From: Stramonita haemastoma | Lineage: Eukaryota; Mollusca; Gastropoda; Neogastropoda; Muricidae | Assembly: GCA_030674155.1 (NCBI GenBank) | Contig: CM060317.1 | Span: 44,129,165-44,193,164 of the forward strand | DNA length: 64,000 nucleotides | Reading direction: 5' to 3' | Shown here: piece after piece, positions 45,165-55,404 of the stretch | Position numbering within the stretch: the stretch's first letter is position 1 | Layout of the letters: the number at the start of each line of letters is the position of its first letter | Made by a program: the position numbers and the translations under genes | The notes under the pieces: generated by a model | What the model was told of the DNA's origin: nothing | Databases searched by the model: none | The model's input: the letters and a program-made list of their open reading frames with translations, nothing else

Positions 45165-45955
45165 AAATCTTTGTCTTTTTTTCTGCCTCATCTTCTGCAA
45201 TGTCCTGTCCTGCTGTTCCCATGCCACTCAACAATCTCGCCGCCACATCCATACCCAGATTCGGTATGCCCTCATCCTCAGGGTCGGGAGTCCACAGGGA
45301 GCCCATCAATATTAGGCCACCATGGGGCCACCAGCCAAAGGGCCCTGCACTTCTGCTGGGTCACTTCGGTGGTGTTCAGTCGTATTTGTTCTGAGCTAAC
45401 ATATGCAGGGCATCACCTACTAAGCCCCCTACTAACGACAGTATTAGCTCAGTCGCGGAGCCAGACTGAGTGAGTCACCTACTTGAGGTGGTGACCACCA
45501 CAACGTCCCTTCAACGATTGTCCCCCGCGAACCCCAAACCCCAAAGGCTTGACACAAACTCGCCATAGGCACAAAAGCGTATGTGGAAACTGAATCTGAG
45601 GTCACCATGATACCAGAGCAACGAGCTACCGAATCAGAGGCAATTTTTATTATTGCATGATGATCATTGGTAATGAGGATGAAGTGCGTCTGCTTTGGGC
45701 CTGCTTGACAGGGTTGTACTCTACGCTTACTATCATAATATATCCCTGTGTCAACCGGCCCGAGAGATACAGACACCTGCAGTGTTGGTCAGGCAATTTG
45801 AGCAACACTCTCAAATTCGCATTTGTAAAGTGGATGAAGCTCGACTGTGTGGTCCCAGTCTCCCCACTGAGCCTACAGCATACTCACTCTGGATAGAAGC
45901 CGGCGGAGTCCGAAATCCAAGGCGCTAACCACTGCGCCATGGCAGCTGGTGTGAA
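45165..45955 (-). mobile_element. Family D tRNA-derived element, near full-length
   Basis: Co-linear with 35825-36675. Distal block CTGCCTCATCTTCTGCAATG; middle GGTGGTGACCACC and GGTCACCATGATACCAGAGC; proximal CACCTGCAGTGTTGGTCAGG; the head complement is at 45925-45950 (GCTAACCACTGCGCCATGGC). The B-box portion is deleted near 45905-45915. A (TAA)n run follows at 45959-45980. Confidence 0.87.
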
Positions 45956-45984
45956 ATCTAATAATAATAATAATAATATAATAA

Positions 45985-46830
45985 AGATACCTCTCTTGGT
46001 GACAGTTACATGTAAAGGGAGACACATAGCCTCTCCTCATACTTACAGTGCTGACAGATGTGTCTGTCCATACAAAGCACTCAACATCTGCAAGAGGAAG
46101 CCAGTAGAATCAATTATGCTATTAGACTAGACAAGAGGACAAAAAAATCAAAATTTATGAGCAGACTAATCACATTCACTCATATGCAGAAAATATTTTT
46201 TTTAAAGCACATGAGTGCTTATTCATTATCTTTCTCACCTGTCGGCATCACCAGTTACGTGTTATCCACTGCACCCTACGATGACATGACAATTATTACG
46301 AGATCTATTGTGGCCGAATGTCATGATTCTGGTCTTCACTAGATTCACAAGTTTCTAATGAGAACAGTAAGTATCCAAAATGTCTAAAGCATCTTGTAAC
46401 CCTTCTTTGTAGTGGAGAATGGGGTGGGGGAGGGGGAAGGTGGAGGGGGTGGGTGGAGTGGAATTATTATTACCCTCTCCCTCCACCCCATCCCTCTCCT
46501 ACCCCTGGAAGGGGACAAAGTCTGCACATAACTATGTTGGCTCTGAAGAGAAAATTGCTTCTGACAGCCAGCAATGAGATTTGAACCCCAGCAACATCCA
46601 TCAACACTAGCAACAAGGTAGACGTATGAATATGAGTACTCTGATACAAAATCTGTGCAGCAAGTCACACACACCAATAAAAATAGCAAGTAAATGTCAC
46701 CTGGTCATGATTTTGTAGAAAAAAAAAGAAATATGAAAGGTTCATGAAAAATGTGTTCTTACCTGAGCAAACATTCATGAAGTGTCTACTACACCCCAGC
46801 CTCCTGGTGAGGGACTTAACCGACTGGTAT
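45985..46830. other. Non-coding stretch
   Basis: Contains a G-rich/C-rich pair near 46418-46510 that could fold back on itself (GGTGGAGGGGGTGGG against CCCTCCACCCCATCCC). No gene is seen. Confidence 0.45.
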
Positions 46831-46833
46831 ACT

Positions 46834-47070
46834 TAGTCTTCTGATGAGACTATAAACCAAAGCCCTGTGTGTGAACGCATGCAGAACATCTTGCAGCACA
46901 TAAAAAACCCTGCTCCACTGTTTGGAGGAGTAGGTCATTGTGTGCCCTTGAGAACAGATCACAAAATTTTCAAAATCACATACACACAGGGACTGGATGT
47001 AAAAAAAACCAAAAAAAGCACACAAGTACTTCTTCCAATATCCTCAAAATAAAAGAATATTTTAAAAAAT
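46834..47070 (+). mobile_element. SINE family A, diverged and head-truncated
   Basis: Central domain (TTCTGATGAGACTATAAACC) and tail (GGGACTGGATGTAAAAAAAA through CTCAAAATAAAAGAATAT) with many substitutions; an older copy. Confidence 0.85.
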
Positions 47071-47164
47071 AGACAAAGAATAAAATGGCTGACATGCTGC
47101 AGACAGAGTAAAAGAATTGGTGGGCTGGGAAAGAGGTGTGGGCTGGACTGCCTGGTCTGGACTG

Positions 47165-47610
47165 CCTTGTTAACAAAAATCAAAGAGGAAGTTGTCAACA
47201 AAGAACAATGAGGAAGCTCCCCTTGTCAACAAAGAACAATGAGGAAGCTCCCCTTGTCAACAAAGATCAAAGAGGAACCCCTTGTCAACAAAGATCAAAG
47301 AGGAACCCCTTGTCAACAAAGAGGAAGCTCCCTTGTCAACAAAGAGGAAGCTCCCCTTATCAACAAAGAGGAAGCTCCCCTTGTCAACAAAGAGGAAGCT
47401 CCCCTTGTCAACAAAGAGGAAGCTCCCCTTGTCAACAAAGAGGAAGCTCCCCTTGTCAACAAAGAGGAAGCTCCCCTTGTCAACAAAGAGGAAGTTCCCC
47501 TTGTCAACAAAGAGGAAGCTCCCCTTATCAACAAAGAGGAAGCTCCCCTTGTCAACAAAGATCAAAGAGTAACCATTAACCCTCCCCTTGTCAACAAAGA
47601 GGAAGCTCCA
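47165..47610. repeat. 24-bp minisatellite
   Basis: About 18 units of AAGCTCCCCTTGTCAACAAA plus GAGG, with variants carrying GATCAAAGAGGAACC at the left end. The unit is a multiple of three, so frames on both strands stay open (for example EEAPLVNK repeats), but nothing around it suggests a gene. Confidence 0.95.
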
Positions 47611-47693
47611 CAGAGTCATTGAAAAAGCATACTCTTAGTTAGGCCTTGCCATCACAATTATTTTGAACAGGTATCCCCAAACCAATCAGTAAG

Positions 47694-47698
<5 letters not shown>

Positions 47699-47735
<37 letters not shown>

Positions 47736-47789
47736 CTATAACCTAGTGTAATGGAAGATAATTAAAGTGGGGGGGGGGGGGGGGGGGGG
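47699..47789. repeat. (GT)n and G-run
   Basis: GT repeat at 47699-47734 and a G-run of about 22 at 47769-47790. Confidence 0.95.
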
Positions 47790-47879
47790 CACGAACATCA
47801 TTTGCTATAGGGTAAACCATGTGTAAACTTTTGGCTTGTGAACGAGATATGTAAATTATTGCATTGACGTGTGCATATT

Positions 47880-48010
47880 TGTTTCATCTGGTACACACAC
47901 ACTGCTCACTCCCTAGCTCACTGCCTCAACAGATACACCCGTCAGTTGGCTCAGCTGAAAAATGTCTTTTTACAGCAATCGCCAAATATACACACAGCAA
48001 CCATGTCACA
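47880..48010 (-). repeat. Gypsy 3' LTR with 33-bp deletion
   Basis: 131 bp, ends TG...CA. It matches the 5' LTR except for a few substitutions and the loss of 33 bp after GTTGGCTC; a CTC occurs on both sides of the lost part in the other LTR. The missing part contains, on the element's strand, AATAAA. Confidence 0.93.
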
Positions 48011-48030
48011 TCTTCCCCTTTTCTTTTCAA
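48011..48030 (-). promoter_or_regulatory. Gypsy polypurine tract
   Basis: On the element's strand, AAAAGAAAAGGGGAAGA directly precedes the 3' LTR (TGTGACATGG). It would prime plus-strand DNA synthesis. Confidence 0.85.
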
Positions 48031-48620
48031 AGTTTAAAAGACAATTAAAATTTAAGACCCCCGTTTCTCGCTTCCTTTTCCCCAAGTCCAATGGTAGTCT
48101 ACTTTCTATAATAAAAATGAAATGGAACTAAATCATTCATAAAAGTCACCATGTAATTCAAGTCAATATGCACGAATGCAACCTTTAAAATTTTAAGGCA
48201 AGTACAATGACATCATCATTCTTCCCTTTTAAAACAGGTGTTTTGCATAGTCATTCTTTGAAAATTAAAACATGATCTAAAAGGGTTTCTTTTCTTTAGA
48301 TTCTCTGCTACTAAGCACCAAAATAATTCTTATTCTTCTCAATGAATCGATGCTTGTTTAGACTGATTTGTTAGGCAAAAAAATTTTTTTTAATACTGTA
48401 CTATACAATCTTTCTCTTTTTTTTTTCTTTTTTTTTCTTTGGTTAGTTTGCAACTGGTTCAGCATCTGGGCATGACTTGGTACACTGAATGACAGCAAAC
48501 ATGTACAAAATGTAGTACTCACCCCAAAACTGAAGTCCCGAATATAACTTCTAAACTTGAAAAGAAACCTTTATTATGCCAAGGCATTTACGATTAACTA
48601 CCACGTTCCTTCGACTGATT
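48031..48620. other. Gypsy 3' non-coding region
   Basis: About 590 bp of AT-rich sequence between the integrase stop and the polypurine tract; no ORF is recognised. Unusually long compared with compact Gypsy elements. Confidence 0.6.
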
Positions 48621-49905
48621 TTATCGAAATCTTGCCGGTCGGTGGATTTGTCGGCCGGATCTGGTAACTCGACCGGGTGACTGCGGCTGGTGAGGTGTTG
48701 AGCTCTCCCTCCTCTGTGGTGATGGAGAGAACGTAGGGGCCGCCGGTGTAGGGGTTCCTGATGCTCCCTCGTAGGACCCGTACTGGGTCGCCGGAGATGA
48801 CGGGCCTGGTTGCCCGCCGGTAGGCTGGGTAGACACTGGCTCCAGCGCCTCCTGGTTGTGGTGATCAGTTGGTGGCGACGGCATTTGCTGGACCCATGGT
48901 GGCTCTGTCGTTCGCTCGTTCATTGTGGATGTGGTATCTGGACGAAGGTGTCGTCGACGCAGTTTTCCTCGTGGCGTCTGGATGACGTAGGACCGCGGTG
49001 CATGCTGATGCACCACCTCTCCGGGCAGCTTCCAGCCCTTGTCATTGTCCAACTTAACAAAGACCTGCTGGCCTGGGTAAAGCTCCCTAAGAGGCTGGGC
49101 TCCATGATGTGCGTCATATGCATGTTTCTGGCGGTGTTTGGCTTGAATGTCCCGAGCGCGCACTAAGGCAGGGTCAATGGGAATGGGAATGAGAGTTTTG
49201 GGGAGGACTGGGAGGGTGGTGTGGAACTTCCTGCCACAGGCCAGCTCTGCTGGGCTGGCTCCCAGTGCTGGTATGGGCGTCGATCTGTATGTCAGGAGGG
49301 CGAGGAAGGGGTCCTCCTGCCTCAGGATTCCCTTCGCAATTTTCACTGCGCTCTCTGCCTGTCCATTGGTTTGTGGATAATGAGGGCTTGATGTCGTATG
49401 GCAGAAATTCCAATCTCCTGCAAATTGCTTGAACTCCCCGATGAAAATTGCATTCCATTATCTGTTACTACTGTTTCTGGCACCCCATGTTGTGCAAAGC
49501 AGGCTTTCATTTTCACCACTACCTCCTTCGCAGTCAGTTTTGATAGGCTGGCAATGTTCAGGTATCTTGAGTAGCAGTCTACTATGATGAGATAGTGTGT
49601 CTTTTCCACTTCACAAATATCTACACTCACTCGCTGGTACGGTCTCTCTAGTGGATCAGATGGCATGAGCAGTTCAGCCCTCTGAGAAGGCTGCTTTTCT
49701 AAGCATATCCGGCACTTAGACACTGTCTGGTGAATGTCCTCTGCTATTTTCAGGCCACCATACACACTGCTTTGCCCTTTCTCTGCACTTTACAATTCCT
49801 AAGTGTCCATCGTGGATTCTCTCTAACAATTTTTTTCTCATAGAGTGGGGAATCACTATTCTGTCTCCACGAATCAAGAGTCCATCGCATACACCGAGTT
49901 CGTTT
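48621..49905 (-). pseudogene. Gypsy integrase (frame-broken)
   Basis: Pieces in order on the - strand: an H2C2 zinc-finger region at about 49760-49850 ([15 protein letters not shown]); a catalytic core at 49343-49765 with the first two acidic residues in VDICEVEKTHYLIIVDCYSRY-like and VVTDNGMQF contexts; and a C-terminal part at 48621-49346 with LLTYRSTPIPALGASPAEL and a GPY/F-like region (YPGQQVFVKL). Frame changes occur near 49750 and 49370, the latter around the third catalytic position. It would have inserted element DNA into the host genome. The C-terminal tail is Pro/Ser/Gln-rich. Confidence 0.9.
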
Positions 49906-50594
49906 CAAAGAACAAACAGGTCTCTAGCAGCCAACTGTACATCTGCCTTGTTTTCCGGCCACCCGTTCATAGTGTACTGCATGGCTGCCTGCAGGTTCAC
50001 GTCTTTCGGAGTTTTCTCTCGGATTTCTGCCAATCTGGCATCTCTCATCGGCCATGATGCCATGATTTCATTCACATGTGACTGCACTTCTGTGTGTGTG
50101 GAGTTTTCATCTTTCATATTCATTGGGCTTCTTGACAGTGCGTCAGCTACATGCATGCTTTTTCCCGGGACATGTACTGCCTTCAAATTGAACCGTGTTA
50201 GTCTCAGCAACAATCTCTGGCACCTGAGTGGCGTGTCTGCAAGTTCTTTAGAGTTCATCAGCGGCACCAGTGGCTTGTGATCTGTGAGAATCTGAAACTC
50301 GGGCAGTCCTACCAGGTATCTTTCAAACTTCTCGCACGCCCACATTGTTGCCAGGCGTTCCTTTTCGATTTGTGTGTACCTCTTCTCCGCATCTGTCAGA
50401 GTCCTGGATGCAAAGGCAACAGGCCTCGGCCCCTCGGGATGTTCCTGTAGGAGTACTGCTCCTAGGCCATAGCTGCTAGCATCAGCACTGACTGTTGTTG
50501 CCTTGTATGGGTCGAAGAATGCCAGGGTTGGGGCCTCTGTCAGCATTTCTCGGATCTTGGCTGCTGCTTCCAACTGTGCTGGTCCCAGATCCAT
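49905..50594 (-). pseudogene. Gypsy RNase H region
   Basis: A frame of 229 codons with TVSADASSYGLGAVLLQ, FASRTLTDAEKRYTQIEKE, LTDHKPLVPL and HVADALSRSP, the standard Ty3/Gypsy RNase H motifs. It follows the RT thumb frames across a break near 50590 and ends in a stop at 49905. Confidence 0.9.
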
Positions 50595-51717
50595 TCTCGA
50601 TTCTTCTCCAGCAGCTCACTAACGGGTTTCAGAACAGTGGACAAGTCCGGCAGGTACCGCCCCAGGTAGTTCACCATTCCCATGAAGCGTCTCAGCTCTG
50701 GCAAGTTCGTCGGATCTGGCATTTCGAGGATCGCCCTAATCTTCGTTGGATCTGGTGATGCCCCTTCTGGCTGATCTTATGTCCTAGAAACTGAACCTCC
50801 CTCTTCTTGAACTCGCACTTGCCTCTGTTCAACTTCAAGTTTGCTGCTGTGAGTTTCTCTGTGACCCGATCCAGCTGACGGTCATGTTCTTCTTCTGTCT
50901 TTCCAAAGACCAAGATGTCATCTATGTAGCTGATCGCGTTGGTCTCATCTCTCAGGATCCCTTCTACGATCCTCTGGAAGATCTCTGGGGCACTGCTAAT
51001 GCCAAATGGCAGTCGCTTGTAATAGAAACGACCACAAGGCGTGATGAATGTGGTCAATTCTGCGGTGGCAGGGTCTAACGGAATTTGAGAAAATCCCTGT
51101 GTGGCATCCAGCTTGCTGAAGAATTTAGCGTCTTTTAATTTGGGGAGAATGTCTTCGATTGTAGGAATTATGTATCTCTCCCGCTTGAGGGCCTGGTTAA
51201 GTTTTCTGAAAACTGTACAGATTCTCACTGCTCCTGAGGGCTTCAGGACTGGCACCATAGGTGCACACCAGTCTGTTGGTTTGGTTATCTCTTCAATTAT
51301 GTCGCTACTCTTCATTTTCTCCAATTCTTCTCTGACTTTCTTAACTAGAGGGATCGGAACCCGTCTTGCTGTCATAACAGAATGTGGTTGTATATTTTCC
51401 TTGAGTGTTATGTAAATTGGGTCACACTTCACAGGATCACTGTTAGACCCTGAAAACAGCTCTTCCTCCATCCTCACTACATTTATCCTCTTTACAAGCT
51501 CTAGTCTGTCCGCTTCTCCCCTTCCCAGCAGACAGTCCGTTTGTGCATTCACAACGTACAATTTCAAGTTGTACTTCTTTCCCCTGACCTTCACATCGAC
51601 CTTTATAGTTCCCCTGCAGTCCAGTACTCCCCCTGGGCTCCTCAACACTGTTCTGGTCTGAGTTAATTTTGGTTTGGGTCGCACAGTATTGTAGAGAGAG
51701 AGGAATAACTGAGACAT
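50540..51717 (-). pseudogene. Gypsy protease C-terminal part and reverse transcriptase
   Basis: The 51717-50692 frame has the second half of the protease (CLLGRGEADRLEL) and RT: VPVLKPSGAVRIC, FSKLDATQGFSQI (motif A), LPFGISSAPEIFQ (motif B) and YIDDILVFG (motif C, catalytic), then FLGHKIS. The position normally Asp-Phe-Arg-Lys in this family reads TVFRKLNQAL, so the usual Asp is replaced by Thr-Val. The frame is lost near 50760, and the thumb/connection part (LRRFMGMVNYLGRYLPDLS) continues in another frame from 50722 to about 50590. Confidence 0.92.
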
Positions 51718-52684
51718 CTGCTCCTGTGTCTATTTTGAATGTGGCCTGCTTGTTGTGGAGGGGGACGTCTACAGTCCATGCTTCAGTAGCTTTCTTCCTG
51801 CCCACTGACATGATGTACGCTTCCTCTAGATGTTCGTCCTCTTCGTCATATTCTTCTTGTACCAGGTTCACTGAAGCTTTGCCTTTGCACATTTTTGATC
51901 TTGCAAAGTGGTTCATCTCGCCACATTTCCGGCATTGTTTGTTATATACTGGGCATCTTCTTTGTGCACGAGTACTTGCGCAGAATCTGCAGTCCTGAAT
52001 CATGACGTCTCTTCTTCCTCCTCCTCTTGCTCCACTGCTTCCACATGATGAGGAATATCCTCTGGTACTTCTACTTGGGCCATCTTTACCTTGGTGTTGA
52101 CTTCTACCCCTGCCTCTCTGCACAAAAGCAACCTCACGGTCTTCTTCACTCATGTGTCGCTGTGCTTGTAGTTGTGTTTTCACGAGCTCGTATTGATGAA
52201 TGATTATAACGGCTTTTTGAAGTGTTAAGTCAGCTTCTAGTTGCAGTTTTTCAGATAGTTGTTGGTCCTGTACGCCCAAGACGAGTCTATCCCAAATAGT
52301 GTTTTCTTTGTCTGGGAAGTCCGCTGTTTCCGCCAAATCATACAAGGCCCTAACGTACTCTTCCATGGTCTCCCCTATCCGCTGGTTACGTTTGTGGAAA
52401 ACAGCTCGCTTGTGGATTACATTTCTTTTTGGCATAAAGTATTCTGTGAAGGCCTTCTCGACTTCTACATAATTTTTCTTTTGTTCTTCTGTGAGGGTTA
52501 ATTGATTGAAGACACGGTCTGCTTCTGGTCCCATTATGTACACAAAGCTGGCTACTTGGATCTCTCTGGACTTCTCAGTCAACTCAGTAATCAGTCTATA
52601 TCTTCTGAATCGGTCTTTCCATTGAGTCCATGAACCTGGCTCTTTAAAGTTAAACTTCTCTGGGGGCTTTATTCCTGATGCCAT
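51443..52684 (-). CDS. Gypsy gag with start of protease
   Basis: 413 codons from MASGIKPPEKFNFKEPGSW. Residues 1-200 are a retrotransposon gag domain (WTQWKDRFRRYR, IGETMEEYVRALYDLAE). A basic Arg/Gly region follows. A Cys-rich pair comes next (CRFCASTRAQRRCP; CRKCGEMNHFARSKMC, a CCHC zinc knuckle), then the protease active site FKIDTGADVSVIPLSL. Just after that the frame departs from protease homology, which continues in the overlapping frame from about 51700; a lesion inside the protease rather than a programmed shift. Gag would form the particle and bind RNA. Confidence 0.92.
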   Translation of the reverse strand: MASGIKPPEKFNFKEPGSWTQWKDRFRRYRLITELTEKSREIQVASFVYIMGPEADRVFNQLTLTEEQKKNYVEVEKAFTEYFMPKRNVIHKRAVFHKRNQRIGETMEEYVRALYDLAETADFPDKENTIWDRLVLGVQDQQLSEKLQLEADLTLQKAVIIIHQYELVKTQLQAQRHMSEEDREVAFVQRGRGRSQHQGKDGPSRSTRGYSSSCGSSGARGGGRRDVMIQDCRFCASTRAQRRCPVYNKQCRKCGEMNHFARSKMCKGKASVNLVQEEYDEEDEHLEEAYIMSVGRKKATEAWTVDVPLHNKQATFKIDTGADVSVIPLSLQYCATQTKINSDQNSVEEPRGSTGLQGNYKGRCEGQGKEVQLEIVRCECTNGLSAGKGRSGQTRACKEDKCSEDGGRAVFRV

Positions 52685-52924
52685 CTTTGTGTGTGCCTAG
52701 ACCATTTATCACTGGTGAAACAAAGCTCTAACCTAGGCCTACTGTCACTTTGGTGAGTAGTTATCACTCTGACACTCAGTTTCGTCTAAGTCGGAAAGTT
52801 GTCTGCGAATTCATAAACATGGACCAATCTCTTGCACTAAGTTTCAGGAGCTGCACTGTTTTGACTTGTAATAATATACTAGTTCCACCATTCTGGTCTC
52901 TAGGTCCGTTTACAGTCTATTAAT

Positions 52925-52942
52925 GTTTAACTTCTGACACCA
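52925..52942 (-). promoter_or_regulatory. Gypsy primer-binding site
   Basis: On the element's strand TGGTGTCAGAAGTT follows the 5' LTR directly. TGG is complementary to a tRNA 3' CCA, so this should pair with a host tRNA to start minus-strand synthesis. I do not assign the tRNA. Confidence 0.8.
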
Positions 52943-53106
52943 TGTTTCGTCTGGTACACACACACTGCTCACTCCCTAGCTCACTGCCTCAACAGACACA
53001 CCCGTCAGTTGGCTCGTTACCTTGCAGATTGCCGCTGGCTTTATTCTCAGCTGAAAAATGTCTTTTTACGGCAATCGCCAAATATACGCACAGCAACCAT
53101 GTCACA
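52943..53106 (-). repeat. Gypsy 5' LTR
   Basis: 164 bp, TG...CA ends. It contains on the element's strand GAATAAAGCC, a poly(A) signal, in the portion missing from the other LTR. LTRs this short are at the low end for Gypsy. Confidence 0.93.
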
Positions 53107-53330
53107 ATATTGAAGAACCATATCTGTTTTTTTCTGAAAATACACATTGTGACTATGTATACATCGTTCAACAAATGTACCTTAGTATGGTACGATTTGT
53201 TCACATGTAAATTTCTGATATATGCATACGATGGAGTTTTTCATACAAAGTTGATAAACATTTTGACTCGGATCTTAGGACTAGGCTGAGTCTGAGTCAG
53301 GTTGATGTCTGTTCTCTTAGCTCTTTTATC
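53107..53330. other. Non-coding stretch
   Basis: Right flank of the Gypsy insertion; no feature beyond the target duplication is seen. Confidence 0.5.
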
Positions 53331-53353
53331 TAGCTAGCTAGCTAGCTAGCTAG

Positions 53354-53415
<62 letters not shown>
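53330..53415. repeat. (TAGC)n-(TATC)n microsatellite
   Basis: TAGC repeat then about 60 bp of TCTA repeat, abutting a SINE tail. Confidence 0.95.
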
Positions 53416-53417
<2 letters not shown>

Positions 53418-53906
53418 TCTTTTATATCGAGGATAATGGAATAAGCATGTGCTTTTTACATTCAGCCACAATGTGTATGCAGTTTCATAAATGTTATCTG
53501 TTCCCATCAGTACACAATTGGGACGGGATAGCCTAGTGATCAGAACATTGCGCTGGAAAGTTGACGACGGGTTCGATTCCCGTTCGAGGGGATTTTCCCT
53601 CTGGAGTTGACATGGGTGCTGACTCCACTCCCCCCAAAAGTCTTTCCGATGAGACTATAAACCGAGGCCCCATGCGCGAACGCACGCAGAACATCTTGTG
53701 CGCACGTTAAAATCCTGTTCCGTTTTTCGTAAGAGTAGGCCATCGTGTGCCGGTGAGAACAGATGACAAGATTTACAAAACTGCATACACACAGGGGAAT
53801 TGATGTAAAAAAAAAAATTTTTTTAAAGGACACATGAGTGCTTATTCCATTGTCCTCGTTATAAAAATAAATTAAAAAAACAAACATAAATACTCTTACG
53901 AAAAGC
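53416..53906 (-). mobile_element. SINE family A, interrupted by another SINE
   Basis: Reverse-oriented copy: the tail and part of the central domain at 53416-53517 stop at GTACACAAT. The next piece, TACTCTTACGAAAAGC, is found at 53891-53906. The gap is filled by the forward-oriented SINE 53520-53880. The remainder of the reverse copy (the head side) is missing. Confidence 0.85.
53520..53880 (+). mobile_element. SINE family A, full-length, nested in a SINE
   Basis: Head GGGACGGGATAGCCTAGTGA (A box), GGTTCGATTCC (B box), central domain and tail (GTTATAAAAATAAATTAAA end). It is inserted in an older, opposite copy of its own family. Confidence 0.9.
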
Positions 53907-54131
53907 ATATGATCTGTATCAAATGTGGAAGCCCGATAACTTAAGCTCCTGCTGTAATGAGAGTAATCTCCAGAATGGGGAACTTTTTACGATATGTTGA
54001 AAGGCATCCAACTTACGGGAGAAAGTAAGAAGAGGTAGCTTCTCTTTTGACAAAATTAGTTTCCCATAGCTATGTTTCTCGTCTTTTCTCACGAGACAAC
54101 AATGTTCGGCTAGGCCTAGAACTGTGTCAAA

Positions 54132-54144
54132 GACCCACGTCACA
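54132..54144 (+). promoter_or_regulatory. CRE/ATF-like motif upstream of RBM45 ATG
   Basis: CCCACGTCA (TGACGTGGG on the other strand) lies about 20 bp before the start codon, in a region without a TATA box. It resembles ATF/CREB-type sites. Function is inferred only. Confidence 0.35.
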
Positions 54145-54160
54145 TCCTCAACCGTTCATC

Positions 54161-54314
54161 ATGGCGTTCCGATCAGAAGATCCCCCTCATAGCCGTTTGT
54201 TCATTTTATGCCAGAAAGGAACAACAGAGAAAGAATTCCGTGACAAGTTTGGTGAATTTGGAAAAGTAGAAGACATATGGATCGTAAAAGATAAACGCAC
54301 TAATGAAGATCGAG
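54161..54314 (+). CDS. RBM45: RBM45-type RNA-binding protein, exon 1
   Basis: Encodes MAFRSEDPPHSRLFILCQKG through KDKRTNEDRG. RLFILC is the RNP2 strand of RRM1, and TEKEFRDKFGEFGKVEDIWIV matches the RBM45 helix and strand (RFSPFGDIQDIWVV-like). The start is the ATG at 54161, only 10 residues before RNP2; RBM45 also has a short N-terminus. The exon ends at a donor (CGAG|GTAAGG) in phase 1. RBM45 is a four-RRM nuclear protein that binds GAC-type RNA and acts in splicing control and neural development; function here is inferred from similarity. Confidence 0.92.
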
Positions 54315-54833
54315 GTAAGGAATGCAAATTTCCTGTTTCCTATTTCTTATGCTCGAGAAAGGGCTGTGGCGTGCCGGCAAATGCTGAATGAACCATACGC
54401 CACAGCTCGGCCGGCATTTGACCATATCAACATTGAAATGCAAATGAATTACAGTATGGAACGAAAGTAAACAAATGGCTACTGAATAAAGGCCAGATTT
54501 CACGCACACTTAAAACGATATCTCGGCTGTAATCGAGTAAAACAGACGGAAGTTCGCGCAGGGGCTAGACTAGGCCTAGTGAAAGTATTAAAAAAAAATT
54601 ATGAATTATCATATCACATGAGAAGACCGTATCATGGCATGGGAGCTTTGCATAGTTGTTTGCTATTTGTCATGTTTCGTGCAAATCTGTTTTATCTTAA
54701 ATGTTTTATAAACCATCAAAACCCACATTCACTGGCTTCAGTTTGCAACCCATAATATATAAAAAATAATATATTTTAAGGGAATCCCTCTGGCGCATCT
54801 AGGCCTAGTTTTGAACGAAAACGAGCATTCATA
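54315..54833 (+). other. RBM45 intron 1, first part
   Basis: Intron beginning GTAAGG; no repeat is recognised in this part. The intron runs to 57139. Confidence 0.7.
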
Positions 54834-55402
54834 CAGAATCCAGCTAACCATTGGTCCCTTAAAAAATCTTCTATCAATCATAAAGATTCATCAACTTAAG
54901 TTAAAATAAATGGTATGGACATGTCACAAGATCAAAAGGACTTGCAAAAACAATACTGCAAGGCACTGTCTAAGGAGGAAGAAAAAGAGGAAGACCAAGG
55001 AAGAGATGGGAGGACAATATCAGCAAATGGACAGGGCTAGCCTAGAAGTAGAACTCAACAAAATTTTGAGAAAGGCAGAACAGAGCTCTAGAGGAATGGA
55101 GGGAACTGGTTGTCAAGACCCAAAAGTCCTTCAGATGAGACTTTAAACCGAGGCCCCATGTGCGAACTCAGGCAGAACATCTTGCGCACACATTAAATCC
55201 TGTTCCGCTTTTCGTAAGAGTAGGCCATCGTGTGCCGGTGGGAACAGATGACAATATTAACAAAACTGCATACACACGGGGACCGGATGAAAAAAAGCAC
55301 ATGATTGCTTATTCTGTTATCCTCGATATAAAAGAATAAAATAAAAATAAGACTTCAGGAGTGCCCCCACTGTCCTTAGACTAAGGGATAAATAGATAGA
55401 TA
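54834..55402 (+). pseudogene. RTE-related LINE 3' end interrupted by SINE (copy 3)
   Basis: LINE sequence from ACAGAATCCAGC (54834) through GGACTTGCAAAAACAATACT to CTGGTTGTCAAGAC (55119), then again from AAGACTTCAGGAGTG (55349) to a GATA tail at 55385-55402. The interruption is SINE 55120-55348. Same 3' end as copies at 14 kb and 34 kb, but with the SINE at a different site and in the opposite orientation. Confidence 0.88.
55120..55348 (+). mobile_element. SINE family A, 5'-truncated, with target duplication
   Basis: Starts within the post-head region (CCAAAAGTCCTTCAGATGAG) and ends CGATATAAAAGAATAAA plus A-rich tail. AAGAC at 55115-55119 and 55349-55353 is the target duplication in the LINE. 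The truncation shows LINE-type reverse transcription. Confidence 0.9.
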
Positions 55403-55404
55403 GT

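Larger units (their letters stand above)
47880..53106 (-). mobile_element. Gypsy-type LTR retrotransposon, complete ends, broken genes
   Basis: Element of 5.2 kb on the - strand, bounded by short LTRs (5' LTR 52943-53106, 3' LTR 47880-48010) and flanked by the 5-bp duplication ATATT (47875-47879 and 53107-53111). The order gag, protease, reverse transcriptase, RNase H, integrase is that of Ty3/Gypsy. A primer-binding site adjoins the 5' LTR and a purine tract adjoins the 3' LTR. At least five frame breaks in pol make it non-autonomous. Confidence 0.95.

Noticed and set aside
47136..47622. Repeat protein gene (about 147 codons)
   Set aside because: A 24-bp minisatellite keeps all frames open; there is no promoter, splice or homology support.
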